A stretch of 14,390 nt of DNA from DASYXW01 sp035934405 (lineage in GTDB: Bacteria > Acidobacteriota > Terriglobia > UBA7540), in the NCBI GenBank assembly GCA_035934405.1, contig DASYXW010000084.1:1-14390 (forward strand). The letters run 5' to 3'. The position numbers and the translations under genes were made by a program. Numbering within the stretch: the first letter of the stretch is position 1; every line of letters starts with the position of its first letter. The notes under the pieces are model-generated. The model saw only the letters and a program-made list of their open reading frames with translations. It made no database searches and was not told the origin of the DNA. Of this stretch, positions 6,491 through 13,164 are shown piece by piece.

Positions 6491-8070
6491 GATGAACGCC
6501 CGAGGTGTACTCTTCCGTCTCCGTTGTCATTACCGGTCCCTGATCCCTGGCCCCCAACCCCTGACCGGGCCTTGCGGTACTTCGCCATGTGTTCCTGCAG
6601 CTCGGCCGCGTGCGGCGCGAGCGCCAGCGCCTTCTTCTGCGTCTCCACCGCCTGGGCGTAGTTGCCGGTGGCGTAGTAGGCCTCCGCCAGCGTGTCGATG
6701 AACTCCGGCTGCCGCCACTCGGTCAACTCCACGGCGAGCTTGGCGTGCTCGAGCGCCTCCGCCGCATTGCGGAACTTCGGGTCGTCGCAAGTGGCGTAAA
6801 GCCACGCCAGATTGTTGTGGGCGACCGCCAGCCTGGGGTCAAGGCGCAGGGCTTGCTGGTAATGGCCGATCGCCTGCGGATAGAGCTTCTGGGCGTTCGC
6901 AAGATCGGCGAGTTCCGCCTGCGCGCCAGCCGACTGAGGGTCCTTGCCGAGCGCCGTTTCGATGAGCTTTTGCGACTCGGCGGGTTTGCCTTGGCTCTGG
7001 TAAATCGACGCCAGGCCCAGCGCGGCCTGCAGGGATCGCGGATTGAGGCGGAGAGCCTGCTCGTATTCCGCGGCTGCATCGCTGACCTGCGCCTTCGCCG
7101 CGTAAGCGAGGCCCAAATCTTCATGCGGACGCTCGTCGTTGGGAGCGAGCTTCTCCGCTTGGCGAAAGCTGGCGATGGCGCGATCGAGGCTGCCGACCGC
7201 TTCCAGCCGGTCGCCTTGCTGGAGCAACAGGCTGGCGCGGTGGAACGACTGATAGTGACCGGCCGCGAGCGTCATGGCGAGCGCGACCACCGCCACGGGA
7301 ACCACCGCGATGCTTTGGGAAGGGCGTTCTTCGGGGCCCTCCGGTGGCCGGAGTGATGGGTCAAGAGCGGCGGAAGCGGTCGTCCCGCCCAGCCAGTGGC
7401 CGGCCACGGATTCCCGGCGCGGCGGCGCAATGAGGAGCGCCAGCAACGCGCCTCCTACCAGGCCGCCGACGTGTCCCCAATGGTCAACATTGGGGATGGA
7501 ACGGTCCACCACCAGCTCCATGACCACGAAGATCAGGAGCATAAAGGGCAGCCGTCCGCGGCTGAAGACGCGCGCCAGGCGATGGGGCAGCGTGGCGCGA
7601 TGAACGTATCCCGCCACGAGGATGGCTCCGGCGACACCCATGATCGCTCCCGAGGCGCCCGCCGCCACGTTGTGCGAAATCGTCATCGAGGCGAACGAGC
7701 CGCAGATGCCCGCGCCGACGTAGAGCAGCAGGAAGCGCCCATAGCCGTACATTTCTTCGAGCACCGGGCCAAGGATAAAAAGCACAAACATGTTCGTGCC
7801 GAGGTGCAGCCAGCCGAGGTGCAGGAACATCGGCATCACCAGCCGCCAATACTGGCCCTGGCGAAAGAACGGCTCATAGGAGGCACCGAAATCGAGCACG
7901 ACGTAGGAATTCCCCGGGCCGCCCGCCGCGATCATCAGCGCGAACACGGCGACGTTCAGGGCAATGAGGACATAGGTGGCCACGGGAACGTAGGTGCGCG
8001 GCCAGAGGACGACCGGCGCCGGCGGGGGCGGCGGGCTGGGCCAGGATTCGGGATTTACGGTCGGCGTCAT
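6472..8070 (-). CDS. Rhomboid-family intramembrane serine protease with C-terminal TPRs
   Basis: 532 residues. The rhomboid core is complete: H89-x3-N93 in HLGTN (oxyanion side), G138-A-S140-G141 with the catalytic serine, and the partner histidine H200 in DHWGHVGG. A Pro-rich N-terminus precedes the core, an extra hydrophobic segment follows at about 252-270, and residues about 273-500 hold TPR units (LGLAYAAKAQVSDAAAEYEQ, LAEAYYATGNYAQAVETQKK). The family cleaves membrane-embedded helices; the TPRs probably recruit substrates or partners. The ATG at 8070 overlaps the TGA of the fmdE-like gene by four bases (ATGA). The same frame is open further upstream to 8448, but that stretch is a shadow of the FmdE gene. 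The last 30 residues are encoded by repeat DNA and are probably a late addition. Confidence 0.92.
   Translation of the reverse strand: MTPTVNPESWPSPPPPPAPVVLWPRTYVPVATYVLIALNVAVFALMIAAGGPGNSYVVLDFGASYEPFFRQGQYWRLVMPMFLHLGWLHLGTNMFVLFILGPVLEEMYGYGRFLLLYVGAGICGSFASMTISHNVAAGASGAIMGVAGAILVAGYVHRATLPHRLARVFSRGRLPFMLLIFVVMELVVDRSIPNVDHWGHVGGLVGGALLALLIAPPRRESVAGHWLGGTTASAALDPSLRPPEGPEERPSQSIAVVPVAVVALAMTLAAGHYQSFHRASLLLQQGDRLEAVGSLDRAIASFRQAEKLAPNDERPHEDLGLAYAAKAQVSDAAAEYEQALRLNPRSLQAALGLASIYQSQGKPAESQKLIETALGKDPQSAGAQAELADLANAQKLYPQAIGHYQQALRLDPRLAVAHNNLAWLYATCDDPKFRNAAEALEHAKLAVELTEWRQPEFIDTLAEAYYATGNYAQAVETQKKALALAPHAAELQEHMAKYRKARSGVGGQGSGTGNDNGDGRVHLGRSSPAPGP
6537..6572. repeat. Heptamer array inside the rhomboid 3' coding end
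   Basis: On the minus strand the units read GGTCAGG, GGTTGGG, GGCCAGG, GATCAGG, GACCGG. They are translated as the low-complexity part SGVGGQGSGTG of the rhomboid tail. Together with the oppositely oriented array at 6462-6490 they could form a long imperfect hairpin around the gene end. Confidence 0.6.
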
Positions 8071-8648
8071 GATGAAAGGACGTAGTAGCTTTCGCCGGCG
8101 CAGTTCCGGCACAGGACGCGCCCACCGGCTCGAAGCTCGCGCCCGTTGTTCACGCCCTCGCCGCATTCGTCGCAGGCGACGCGCGAGCGCGGCCCGCCGG
8201 GCAGGTCTTGGTCGTTCACCTTGACGCGCACACGTTGCCAGATGAAAAGCTCGGCATCGTCCATGGCCTTGTAGGCTTCCCGCTGCTGCCGGTAAGGATC
8301 CGCGAGCTCGGGAGCCACCTGCCTGGCGCGCCGGCGGGAATCGTCGCGCGCCGCCACGCGAACGGCGCGGCCGCTCTCGAGATCCACAAACGTCGCCGCC
8401 ACCTTGCCGTAGTCCAGGAACTTCAGCGTTCGCGCGCCCAGCCGGCAACCCGTCACCAGGCTCACGGCGTCGGTGGCGCAGCGGTCAATTTCGACGTAGG
8501 TGTACAGGCGCTTGCGGAAGTTCGCGGGCTCGTCGATACCCAGCTCCCGCAAGCCCAGCATCGCCATGCGCACGCCCAGCACCTGGCCGGGACACATGTG
8601 GCCGTGATTCTGCGCCGACAGAGCGAGATATTCCTCGAGGGACTTCAT
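8067..8648 (-). CDS. FmdE-family protein with C-terminal zinc ribbon
   Basis: 193 residues. The N-terminal domain has the FmdE signature H15-G-H17-M-C19-P-G21, then C57 in DRCATDAVSLVTGCRLG with C68, and LDYGKVAATFVDL. The family is named after a subunit of tungsten/molybdenum formylmethanofuran dehydrogenase, but many bacterial members stand alone and are thought to bind metal through these His and Cys residues. Residues 159-183 form a zinc ribbon (C-x2-C, then C-x2-C) of the type found in free-standing FmdE proteins. No molybdopterin enzyme gene is in view, so the role is open. A perfect extended -10 box lies 27 bases upstream. It is the first gene of a unit with the rhomboid gene, which it overlaps by four bases. 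Confidence 0.9.
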   Translation of the reverse strand: MKSLEEYLALSAQNHGHMCPGQVLGVRMAMLGLRELGIDEPANFRKRLYTYVEIDRCATDAVSLVTGCRLGARTLKFLDYGKVAATFVDLESGRAVRVAARDDSRRRARQVAPELADPYRQQREAYKAMDDAELFIWQRVRVKVNDQDLPGGPRSRVACDECGEGVNNGRELRAGGRVLCRNCAGESYYVLSS

Positions 8649-8674
8649 AGGCGGTGATTGCTGGCCTCAAGGAA

Positions 8675-8683
8675 ATTATAGCA
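8675..8683 (-). promoter_or_regulatory. Extended -10 promoter of the fmdE-rhomboid unit
   Basis: The minus strand reads TGCTATAAT (8683-8675): a perfect -10 hexamer with the TGn extension. No good -35 hexamer lies 16-18 bases upstream, which is usual for extended -10 promoters. The predicted start is about 20 bases before the ATG at 8648. The 265-base gap to the PBP2 gene holds no other gene. Confidence 0.6.
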
Positions 8684-8745
8684 CCCGTCGGCGTCTTGCT
8701 GGCTTCACGTCAGCCAGTGCGTATTCCCTGAATCCTGCCCTTTGC

Positions 8746-8774
8746 TTGCTTGCCCCTCGTCCATCTGCTATCGT
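8746..8774 (+). promoter_or_regulatory. Possible promoter of the PBP2 gene
   Basis: TTGCTT (8746-8751), a 17-base spacer and TATCGT (8769-8774) give 7 of 12 matches to the sigma70 consensus, in the right direction and 140 bases before the PBP2 start. The match is weak. Confidence 0.3.
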
Positions 8775-8913
8775 CAATCGGAAGGCGCTAAGAGGGTAAG
8801 AGAGAACGAATCTCGCGAGCGCCCGGTGCCCGAACCGCCTCCAGGAACCAGCCGCCCTCGATTCTAATCCGGTCGGGCCGAACGGCCGCCGAGCCAGGCG
8901 GGCAGACGAGAAC

Positions 8914-10791
8914 ATGCCGGTTCGGTTTCCCGAAGATCGCCGCTTACCCGCCTGGAAGATTTCCTTGCTGCAATACTTCATCGCCGCCACGCTGCTGGTG
9001 CTGCTCGGTGGCTATTGGCGCTTGCAGATTGGCCAGCATCGCGTTTACGAGGACGAAGCCGAGCGCAACCGCATCCGCAACCTGCCGGTGATTGCGCCGC
9101 GCGGCCGCATTCTCGACCGCGAGGGTCGCGTGCTGGTGGACAATTTCCCCGCCTTCAGCATCCTGCTGGAGCGCGAAAACGCCGCGGCGCTCACGCCGGC
9201 GCGCCTGGAGGCCGTGGCGCGCGCTTTGCAACTCGACCCCTCCGAGGTTGAGCAGACGGTGACCCGCGCCGCCAAGCTGCCGCGTTTCCAGCCCGTGCTC
9301 CTCAAGCCATCGGCGTCGCTCGAAGATATCGCTTTTGTGGAATCGCACCGCGTGGAGTATCCCGAGCTCGATCTCATCCAGACCCAGCAGCGCTTCTACC
9401 TCAAGCACACCGTCGGCGCCTCGATGCTCGGCTACGTCGGCGAGGTCTCCGAAGAAATGCTGGCGCCGGCGGGTTCGCCCTACCGGCCGGGTGACGTGGT
9501 CGGCAAGTCCGGCATCGAGCGCCAGTACAACTCCATTCTCGCCGGCCGCGACGGCATGCGTCGCGTCATCGTCAACAGTAAGGGCCAGGAAGTGGGCGCC
9601 ATGAACACCCTCGACGCCCATCCCGGCAACGACCTCCGCCTGACCATTGATCTCGACCTCGAGCTCGCCGCCGACGCCGCGCTCGGCGATCACTCGGGGG
9701 CCGTGGTGGCTCTCGACCCACGCACCGGCGAAGTGCTCGCCCTGGTCAGCCACCCCGAATTCGATCCCAACGACTTCGCCGGCCGCATCAACCGCGCGGA
9801 GTGGGCGAAGCTGATGTCGGACCCCGAGACCCCGCTCCTCGATAAGGTCATTCAGGCGCAGCTTGCGCCCGGCTCGGTGTTCAAGATCGTCACCGCCACG
9901 GCCGCGCTGGACTCCGGCACCATCACGCCGAGTTACACCCTCATCTGTCCCGGTTTCATCACGATTTACGGCCACACGTATCACGACTGGATTTTTGCGA
10001 AGCACCGCGGCCACGGCAGCGTGGACCTCCACCGCGCCATTGTGATCTCCTGTGACGTGTATTTCTACACGCTCGGAAAGTTGCTTGGGATTGACAAGCT
10101 GGACTACTACGCCCGCGGTCTGGGACTCGGCGCCCGCACCGGGATCGACCTGCCCTCCGAAGACGCCGGCCTGATGCCTTCGCCCGCCTGGGTGGAGCGG
10201 GTGTTCAAGCACAAGTGGTACGCCGGTGAGACGATTTCGGTGGCCATCGGTCAGGGCGCCGTGCAGGTAACGCCCCTGCAACTGGCCTACATGATCGCCG
10301 GCGTTGCTTCCGGCGGCGTTTTCGAGCGGCCCCACCTTGCCTTCCGCGACCAGTTGCTGGCGCAGGGCGTTGACCCGCCCCCCGGCAACGAACGGCAATT
10401 TCCCATCAGCGCTTCAACCGTTGACGCCGTCACCCGCGGCATGTGGGGCGTGGTGAACGAGGGTGGCACGGGCGCGAGCGCGCGCCTCCCCGGCCTCGAC
10501 ATCGCCGGCAAGACGGGCACGGCCCAGGTGGTGAGCGTCGGCCTGAAAAAGTCGGCGCACGACGCCAATTACCGCAACAACGCCTGGTTTGTAGGATACG
10601 CCCCGGCCGACAAGCCCGAAATCGTGGTGGCGACGCTCGTGATGCACGGCGAGGAGTCGTCGGTGGCGGCGCCCATCTCGCGCGACGTCATCAAGGCCTA
10701 TTTCGACAAAAAAGGCTCACAGGCGCCCGAACCCCCACCGCCCCAGACCCAGGCGCAGCTCCACGCGCCCAATGCGCGCGGCGCGCCTTGA
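8914..10791 (+). CDS. mrdA: Penicillin-binding protein 2 (peptidoglycan transpeptidase)
   Basis: 625 residues, the usual size. One membrane anchor (about 15-35) is followed by the PBP dimerisation domain with IAPRGRILDREGRVLVDN (60-77), then the transpeptidase domain with S321-V-F-K324 (acyl-enzyme serine), S379-C-D381 (the SxN/SxD motif; Asp is normal in PBP2) and K533-T-G535. SGIERQYNSILAGRDG is the conserved linker. The enzyme cross-links peptidoglycan in the periplasm during cell elongation, with the glycosyltransferase RodA. A Pro/Gln-rich tail (about 602-625) is dispensable-looking. The start at 8914 fits the short cytosolic leader; its ribosome site is weak. The usual neighbours rodA and mreBCD are absent from this window. 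The gene stands alone between the divergent fmdE-like gene and the convergent PilZ gene. Confidence 0.95.
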   Translation: MPVRFPEDRRLPAWKISLLQYFIAATLLVLLGGYWRLQIGQHRVYEDEAERNRIRNLPVIAPRGRILDREGRVLVDNFPAFSILLERENAAALTPARLEAVARALQLDPSEVEQTVTRAAKLPRFQPVLLKPSASLEDIAFVESHRVEYPELDLIQTQQRFYLKHTVGASMLGYVGEVSEEMLAPAGSPYRPGDVVGKSGIERQYNSILAGRDGMRRVIVNSKGQEVGAMNTLDAHPGNDLRLTIDLDLELAADAALGDHSGAVVALDPRTGEVLALVSHPEFDPNDFAGRINRAEWAKLMSDPETPLLDKVIQAQLAPGSVFKIVTATAALDSGTITPSYTLICPGFITIYGHTYHDWIFAKHRGHGSVDLHRAIVISCDVYFYTLGKLLGIDKLDYYARGLGLGARTGIDLPSEDAGLMPSPAWVERVFKHKWYAGETISVAIGQGAVQVTPLQLAYMIAGVASGGVFERPHLAFRDQLLAQGVDPPPGNERQFPISASTVDAVTRGMWGVVNEGGTGASARLPGLDIAGKTGTAQVVSVGLKKSAHDANYRNNAWFVGYAPADKPEIVVATLVMHGEESSVAAPISRDVIKAYFDKKGSQAPEPPPPQTQAQLHAPNARGAP

Positions 10792-10859
10792 GGGCTCGAC
10801 GGCTCCGTCAGCCATTCGGGCTCATCAAGCCGTCACTCCACCGGAGCATAAGAAAACAG

Positions 10860-10900
10860 CCCTCTCCCTTTGGGAGAGGGGGGACCCGCCAGCGGCGGGT
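10860..10900. terminator. Double hairpin between convergent genes
   Basis: The first hairpin is CCCTCTCCC (10860-10868), TTT, GGGAGAGGG (10872-10880), a perfect 9-bp stem. The second is ACCCGCC (10884-10890), AGC, GGCGGGT (10894-10900), a perfect 7-bp stem. They lie between the ends of the PBP2 and PilZ genes and can serve both strands. Neither has a clear T run, so they may be a dispersed palindromic repeat doing a terminator's job. Confidence 0.6.
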
Positions 10901-10917
10901 GGGTGAGGGGTTGAGCC

Positions 10918-11265
10918 TCAGACCTCCAGGGTGGTCGCCTGCAGGAAGGCGACTCCCGCCTCGCCGTGTCCCCAGCGTCCCTGCTCCGACACCCAGATGA
11001 CGCGGCTCGGCACCGCCTGCCCGCTCCCCTCTTTGGGAATGACGGTAATCTGCTGGCCCGGCTCGAGCTTAAGCCCGGTCCGGATGCGCGCGCCCAGCGT
11101 GGAAAGATCCACGGCGAACGCGCTCTGGGTGATTTTGCTGCGGTCGGAATCGACCACGAAAGCAATCTCCTTGGATACGTCGCGGCGCTCGGCTTGGCGC
11201 CGGTTGTCCTGAGCGGACTTTTCCGGATGGCCCATACGACCCATACGGGTTCCTTCTTGCGGCAT
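10918..11265 (-). CDS. PilZ-domain protein (c-di-GMP receptor type)
   Basis: 115 residues, a single PilZ domain. The c-di-GMP binding motifs are both visible: R23-x3-R27 in RRQAERR and D53-L-S55-x2-G58 in DLSTLGARI. The strands QQITVIP, SRVIWVS and GEAGVAFL complete the barrel. Such small proteins couple the c-di-GMP level to motility, exopolysaccharide or secretion through an unknown partner. GAGGAGG lies 6 bases upstream of the ATG at 11265, which fixes the start. It is divergent from the DUF465-like gene. No diguanylate cyclase is in the window. Confidence 0.88.
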   Translation of the reverse strand: MPQEGTRMGRMGHPEKSAQDNRRQAERRDVSKEIAFVVDSDRSKITQSAFAVDLSTLGARIRTGLKLEPGQQITVIPKEGSGQAVPSRVIWVSEQGRWGHGEAGVAFLQATTLEV

Positions 11266-11305
11266 GGCAAGCCTCCTCTATGTACCAATAAATGGTTACT
11301 CGCAG

Positions 11306-11311
11306 AGTATA
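11306..11311 (-). promoter_or_regulatory. Possible -10 box of the PilZ gene
   Basis: The minus strand reads TATACT (11311-11306), 5 of 6 matches, 40 bases before the ATG. The -35 position holds ATTCTT, a poor match, so this is only suggestive. Confidence 0.35.
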
Positions 11312-11427
11312 CACTCGAAGCCTGCCGGAAGAATTATTTCTTTCTGGCCCGACAGAGCTCCGTATTCCCGGCGCACGCGGCTGTCCCACGCGCTGCTTCG
11401 ACGTTTCACTTTCTGCTTGAACCCGGA

Positions 11428-11460
11428 ATCCTGCTGTGCTACGCTTCGCCCAGGATGACA
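11428..11460. repeat. Dispersed TGTCATCCTG..GCGAAGC element
   Basis: The minus strand reads TGTCATCCTGGGCGAAGCGT, a variant of the TGTCATCCTGAGCGAAGCG repeat that is scattered in the intergenic regions of many acidobacteria and other environmental bacteria. It lies just upstream of the ribosome site of the DUF465-like gene. Confidence 0.5.
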
Positions 11461-11486
11461 ATTCAGCAGCAGGAGGTGACACACCC

Positions 11487-11711
11487 GTGAGCACTTCGAC
11501 CGAGGCCATCCGGGAGCAATTGGTGGCCGGCAATCCCGAGTATCAGCGCCTTCGTGAACAACACGCCCTCTACGCCGCGCAACTCAGCGAACTCTCTTCC
11601 CGACATTACCTCACCGAGCAGGAACAGCTCGATGAAGTGCGTCTGAAGAAGCTGAAGTTGCACGTGAAAGACGAGATCGAGCAACTCATGCGGCGCGCGG
11701 GCAATGCGTAG
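11487..11711 (+). CDS. DUF465/YdcH-like small coiled-coil protein
   Basis: 74 residues from a GTG at 11487. AGGAGGTGA (11471-11479), a perfect anti-16S match, ends 7 bases before that GTG and decides the start; an in-frame ATG at 11436 lies upstream of the site, within repeat DNA. The sequence is all helical: EAIREQLVAGNPEYQRLREQ, then LDEVRLKKLKLHVKDEIEQL. The NPEYQRLREQH...L...EQEQLDEVRLKKLKLHVKDEI pattern and the length match the DUF465 (YdcH) family of small two-helix proteins of unknown role. It is 75 bases upstream of psd, with a heptamer repeat array in between, and may be co-transcribed with it. Confidence 0.8.
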   Translation: MSTSTEAIREQLVAGNPEYQRLREQHALYAAQLSELSSRHYLTEQEQLDEVRLKKLKLHVKDEIEQLMRRAGNA

Positions 11712-11718
11712 TATGGGT

Positions 11719-11781
11719 CCGTGGCCCGCTGTCGTGGTCCGTTGTCGGACTGACAACTGAGAACTGACAACTGACCACTGA
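11719..11781. repeat. Nine-unit degenerate heptamer array
   Basis: The plus strand reads CCGTGGC, CCGCTGT, CGTGGTC, CGTTGTC, GGACTGA, CAACTGA, GAACTGA, CAACTGA, CCACTGA without a break. The last part is also a 14-base direct repeat, ACTGACAACTGA at 11749 and 11763. It fills the gap between the DUF465-like gene and psd and ends six bases before the psd ATG, leaving no recognisable ribosome site. Such arrays resemble the short tandemly repeated (STRR) heptamers described in cyanobacteria. Confidence 0.7.
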
Positions 11782-11786
11782 TTTCT

Positions 11787-12455
11787 ATGGTTAAAGAAGG
11801 CTACTGGTACGGGCTGCCGTTGGCATTGGCGGCCGCGGGATGCGACTATCTTGGACTGTACTGGGCGGCGATCCTTTTCGCCGCGCTCACCCTGCTCATC
11901 CTCAATTTCTTCCGTGACCCCAACCGCACGATACCTGACGACCCCAACGTTATCGTTTCCCCCGCCGACGGTCGCGTGGTCCAGATTGTTGAGGAGAGCC
12001 TTGACGGCCGGCCCGTCCGCCGCGTGAGCATTTTCATGTCGCCGCTCGACGTTCACGTGAACCGCTCGCCCATCGCGGGCAAAGTGGGCGAGGTCACCTA
12101 CCATCGGGGCAGCTTCCGCGTGGCTTCCGAAGACCGAGCGTCCGCCGAGAATGAGCACAACATCTTCACGGTGGAGGGCGATCAGGGTACGGTCGTCGTA
12201 AAGCAGATTGCCGGCATACTCGCCCGGCGGATCGTCTTCTGGAAGCGCCCCGGTGACCGCCTGGAGCGCGGCGAGCGCGTGGGGCTCATCAAGTTCGGCT
12301 CGCGCGTGGACGTGATGCTCGATCCGGCCACCGATGTGCGCGTCAACGTCGGCGCCCGTGTGCGCGCCGGAAGCAGCATTCTCGGCGTCAGCCGGCCCAT
12401 AGCGGCGCGCTCCGTGCCCGAATCGTCCAAGAAGTTTTTCCCCCATGTGCATTAG
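11787..12455 (+). CDS. psd: Phosphatidylserine decarboxylase proenzyme (short type)
   Basis: 222 residues, the length of the short bacterial Psd subgroup. It makes phosphatidylethanolamine from phosphatidylserine at the membrane. Two hydrophobic segments (about 9-18 and 22-41) anchor it. SPADGRV contains D61, DVHVNR contains H90, and G195-S196-S197 (RAGSSILG) is the self-cleavage site, where S196 becomes the pyruvoyl group. IKFGSRVDVMLDP (168-180) is the conserved block before it. The pssA gene, which often follows psd, is not here; a toxin-antitoxin pair follows at once. The start has no clear ribosome site because repeat DNA reaches almost to the ATG. Confidence 0.95.
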   Translation: MVKEGYWYGLPLALAAAGCDYLGLYWAAILFAALTLLILNFFRDPNRTIPDDPNVIVSPADGRVVQIVEESLDGRPVRRVSIFMSPLDVHVNRSPIAGKVGEVTYHRGSFRVASEDRASAENEHNIFTVEGDQGTVVVKQIAGILARRIVFWKRPGDRLERGERVGLIKFGSRVDVMLDPATDVRVNVGARVRAGSSILGVSRPIAARSVPESSKKFFPHVH

Positions 12456-12487
12456 ACTTGCATTCTTATTTTGGGCTAACCAAGAAC

Positions 12488-12526
12488 TTGACCATGGTCG
12501 TAGACCATGATACGCTTGCTTGGAGG
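12488..12526 (+). promoter_or_regulatory. Promoter, palindromic operator and ribosome site of the second toxin-antitoxin operon
   Basis: TTGACC (12488-12493), 17 bases, then TACGCT (12511-12516) form a moderate promoter. Between them lies a perfect inverted repeat: CATGGTC (12493-12499), GTA, GACCATG (12503-12509), a likely antitoxin operator. GGAGG (12522-12526) is 6 bases from the ATG at 12533. Confidence 0.55.
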
Positions 12527-12532
12527 CTCGCT

Positions 12533-12772
12533 ATGGAGAGTATGCGTATCTCGGAGTTCAAAACCACGTGCCTTGCCGTTCTGGAGCGGGTCCGGCGCAC
12601 CCAGAAACCCGTGTTGATCACCCGCTTCGGACAGCCCGTGGCGGAAGTGGTCCCGCCGTCGGCGCCGCCCCGGCCCCAGAGCTGGATTGGGTCCATGGCG
12701 GGCACCGGGAAAATCCTCGGGGATATCGTCTCTCCCGCCGGCAAGAAAAGCGATTGGGAGGCAGCGCGCTGA
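12533..12772 (+). CDS. Phd/YefM-type antitoxin
   Basis: 79 residues. MRISEFKTTCLAVLERVRRT followed by KPVLITRFGQPVAEVVPP is the Phd/YefM fold, the DNA-binding part. The C-terminal part (about 45-79) with SWIGSMAGTGKILGDIVSP is the typical toxin-wrapping segment. GGAGG with a 6-base spacing fixes the start at 12533; the frame is open further upstream but that part overlaps the promoter. The TGA at 12770-12772 overlaps the CTG start proposed for the toxin. The gene should repress itself through the palindrome at 12493-12509. Confidence 0.88.
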   Translation: MESMRISEFKTTCLAVLERVRRTQKPVLITRFGQPVAEVVPPSAPPRPQSWIGSMAGTGKILGDIVSPAGKKSDWEAAR

Positions 12773-13158
12773 AACTGCTGCTGGATACCCACATTTGGAT
12801 TTGGACGCAGCTTTCGACCGACAAGCTCTCGGCGCGTGTGCGGCGGGCGCTGGAGAACCAGGCGAACGAAGTCTGGCTCTCTCCGGTCAGCATCTGGGAG
12901 TTGGTGCTCTTGGTCGAAAAGCGCCGCGTGGCGCTCGACCGTGAAGTCAGGGAGTGGGCTACGAGCGCCGCGTCCATGCTGAAGGAGGCTCCGCTTACCT
13001 CCGAAATCGTTCTGGAGACGGCGCGCTTCAGCCTTCCGCACGATGATCCGGCCGACCGCCTGCTGGTGGCGACGGCGAGAAGCTTGGGCTTGACGCTGGT
13101 AACGTCCGACGCCCGGCTCCTGGCATCGAAAACCGTTCCGGTTCTGCCGAACCTGTGA
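12769..13158 (+). CDS. vapC: PIN-domain toxin (VapC-like), probable CTG start
   Basis: 129 residues if read from CTG at 12769. The protein then begins (M)KLLLDTHIWIW, exactly how this VapC subgroup normally starts, and has D6, E44 in SIWEL, D96 in DPADRLL and D114 in TSDARL, the PIN-domain acidic set. GGGAGG (12756-12761) lies 7 bases before the CTG, and CTG overlaps the antitoxin stop as C-TGA, mimicking the common ATGA coupling. The only other nearby in-frame start is TTG at 12754, which overlaps the ribosome site; the nearest in-frame ATG lies far upstream inside the antitoxin gene. The product is expected to be an Mg-dependent endoribonuclease. Confidence 0.85.
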   Translation: MKLLLDTHIWIWTQLSTDKLSARVRRALENQANEVWLSPVSIWELVLLVEKRRVALDREVREWATSAASMLKEAPLTSEIVLETARFSLPHDDPADRLLVATARSLGLTLVTSDARLLASKTVPVLPNL

Positions 13159-13164
13159 TTCTTA

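Noticed and set aside
4051..6495. An 814-residue plus-strand open frame
   Set aside because: It is antisense to three genes with clear signatures (exported protein, TPR protein, DUF4177-like). Its composition is the usual high-GC shadow and it shows no domain.
8071..8448. N-terminal extension of the rhomboid gene
   Set aside because: The frame is open but the Arg-rich translation is a shadow of the FmdE-like gene; the ATG at 8070 with the ATGA overlap fits the family better.
8944..10398. A 484-residue minus-strand open frame
   Set aside because: It lies antisense to the complete PBP2 gene and shows no recognisable motif.
10860..10915. Possible CRISPR or tandem array suggested by repeated GC-rich words
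   Set aside because: There are only two different hairpins without equal repeats and spacers; it is a terminator-like or dispersed palindromic element.
11436..11486. Upstream ATG start for the DUF465-like gene
   Set aside because: The ATG at 11436 lies in a dispersed repeat and upstream of the perfect AGGAGGTGA site, which points to GTG 11487.
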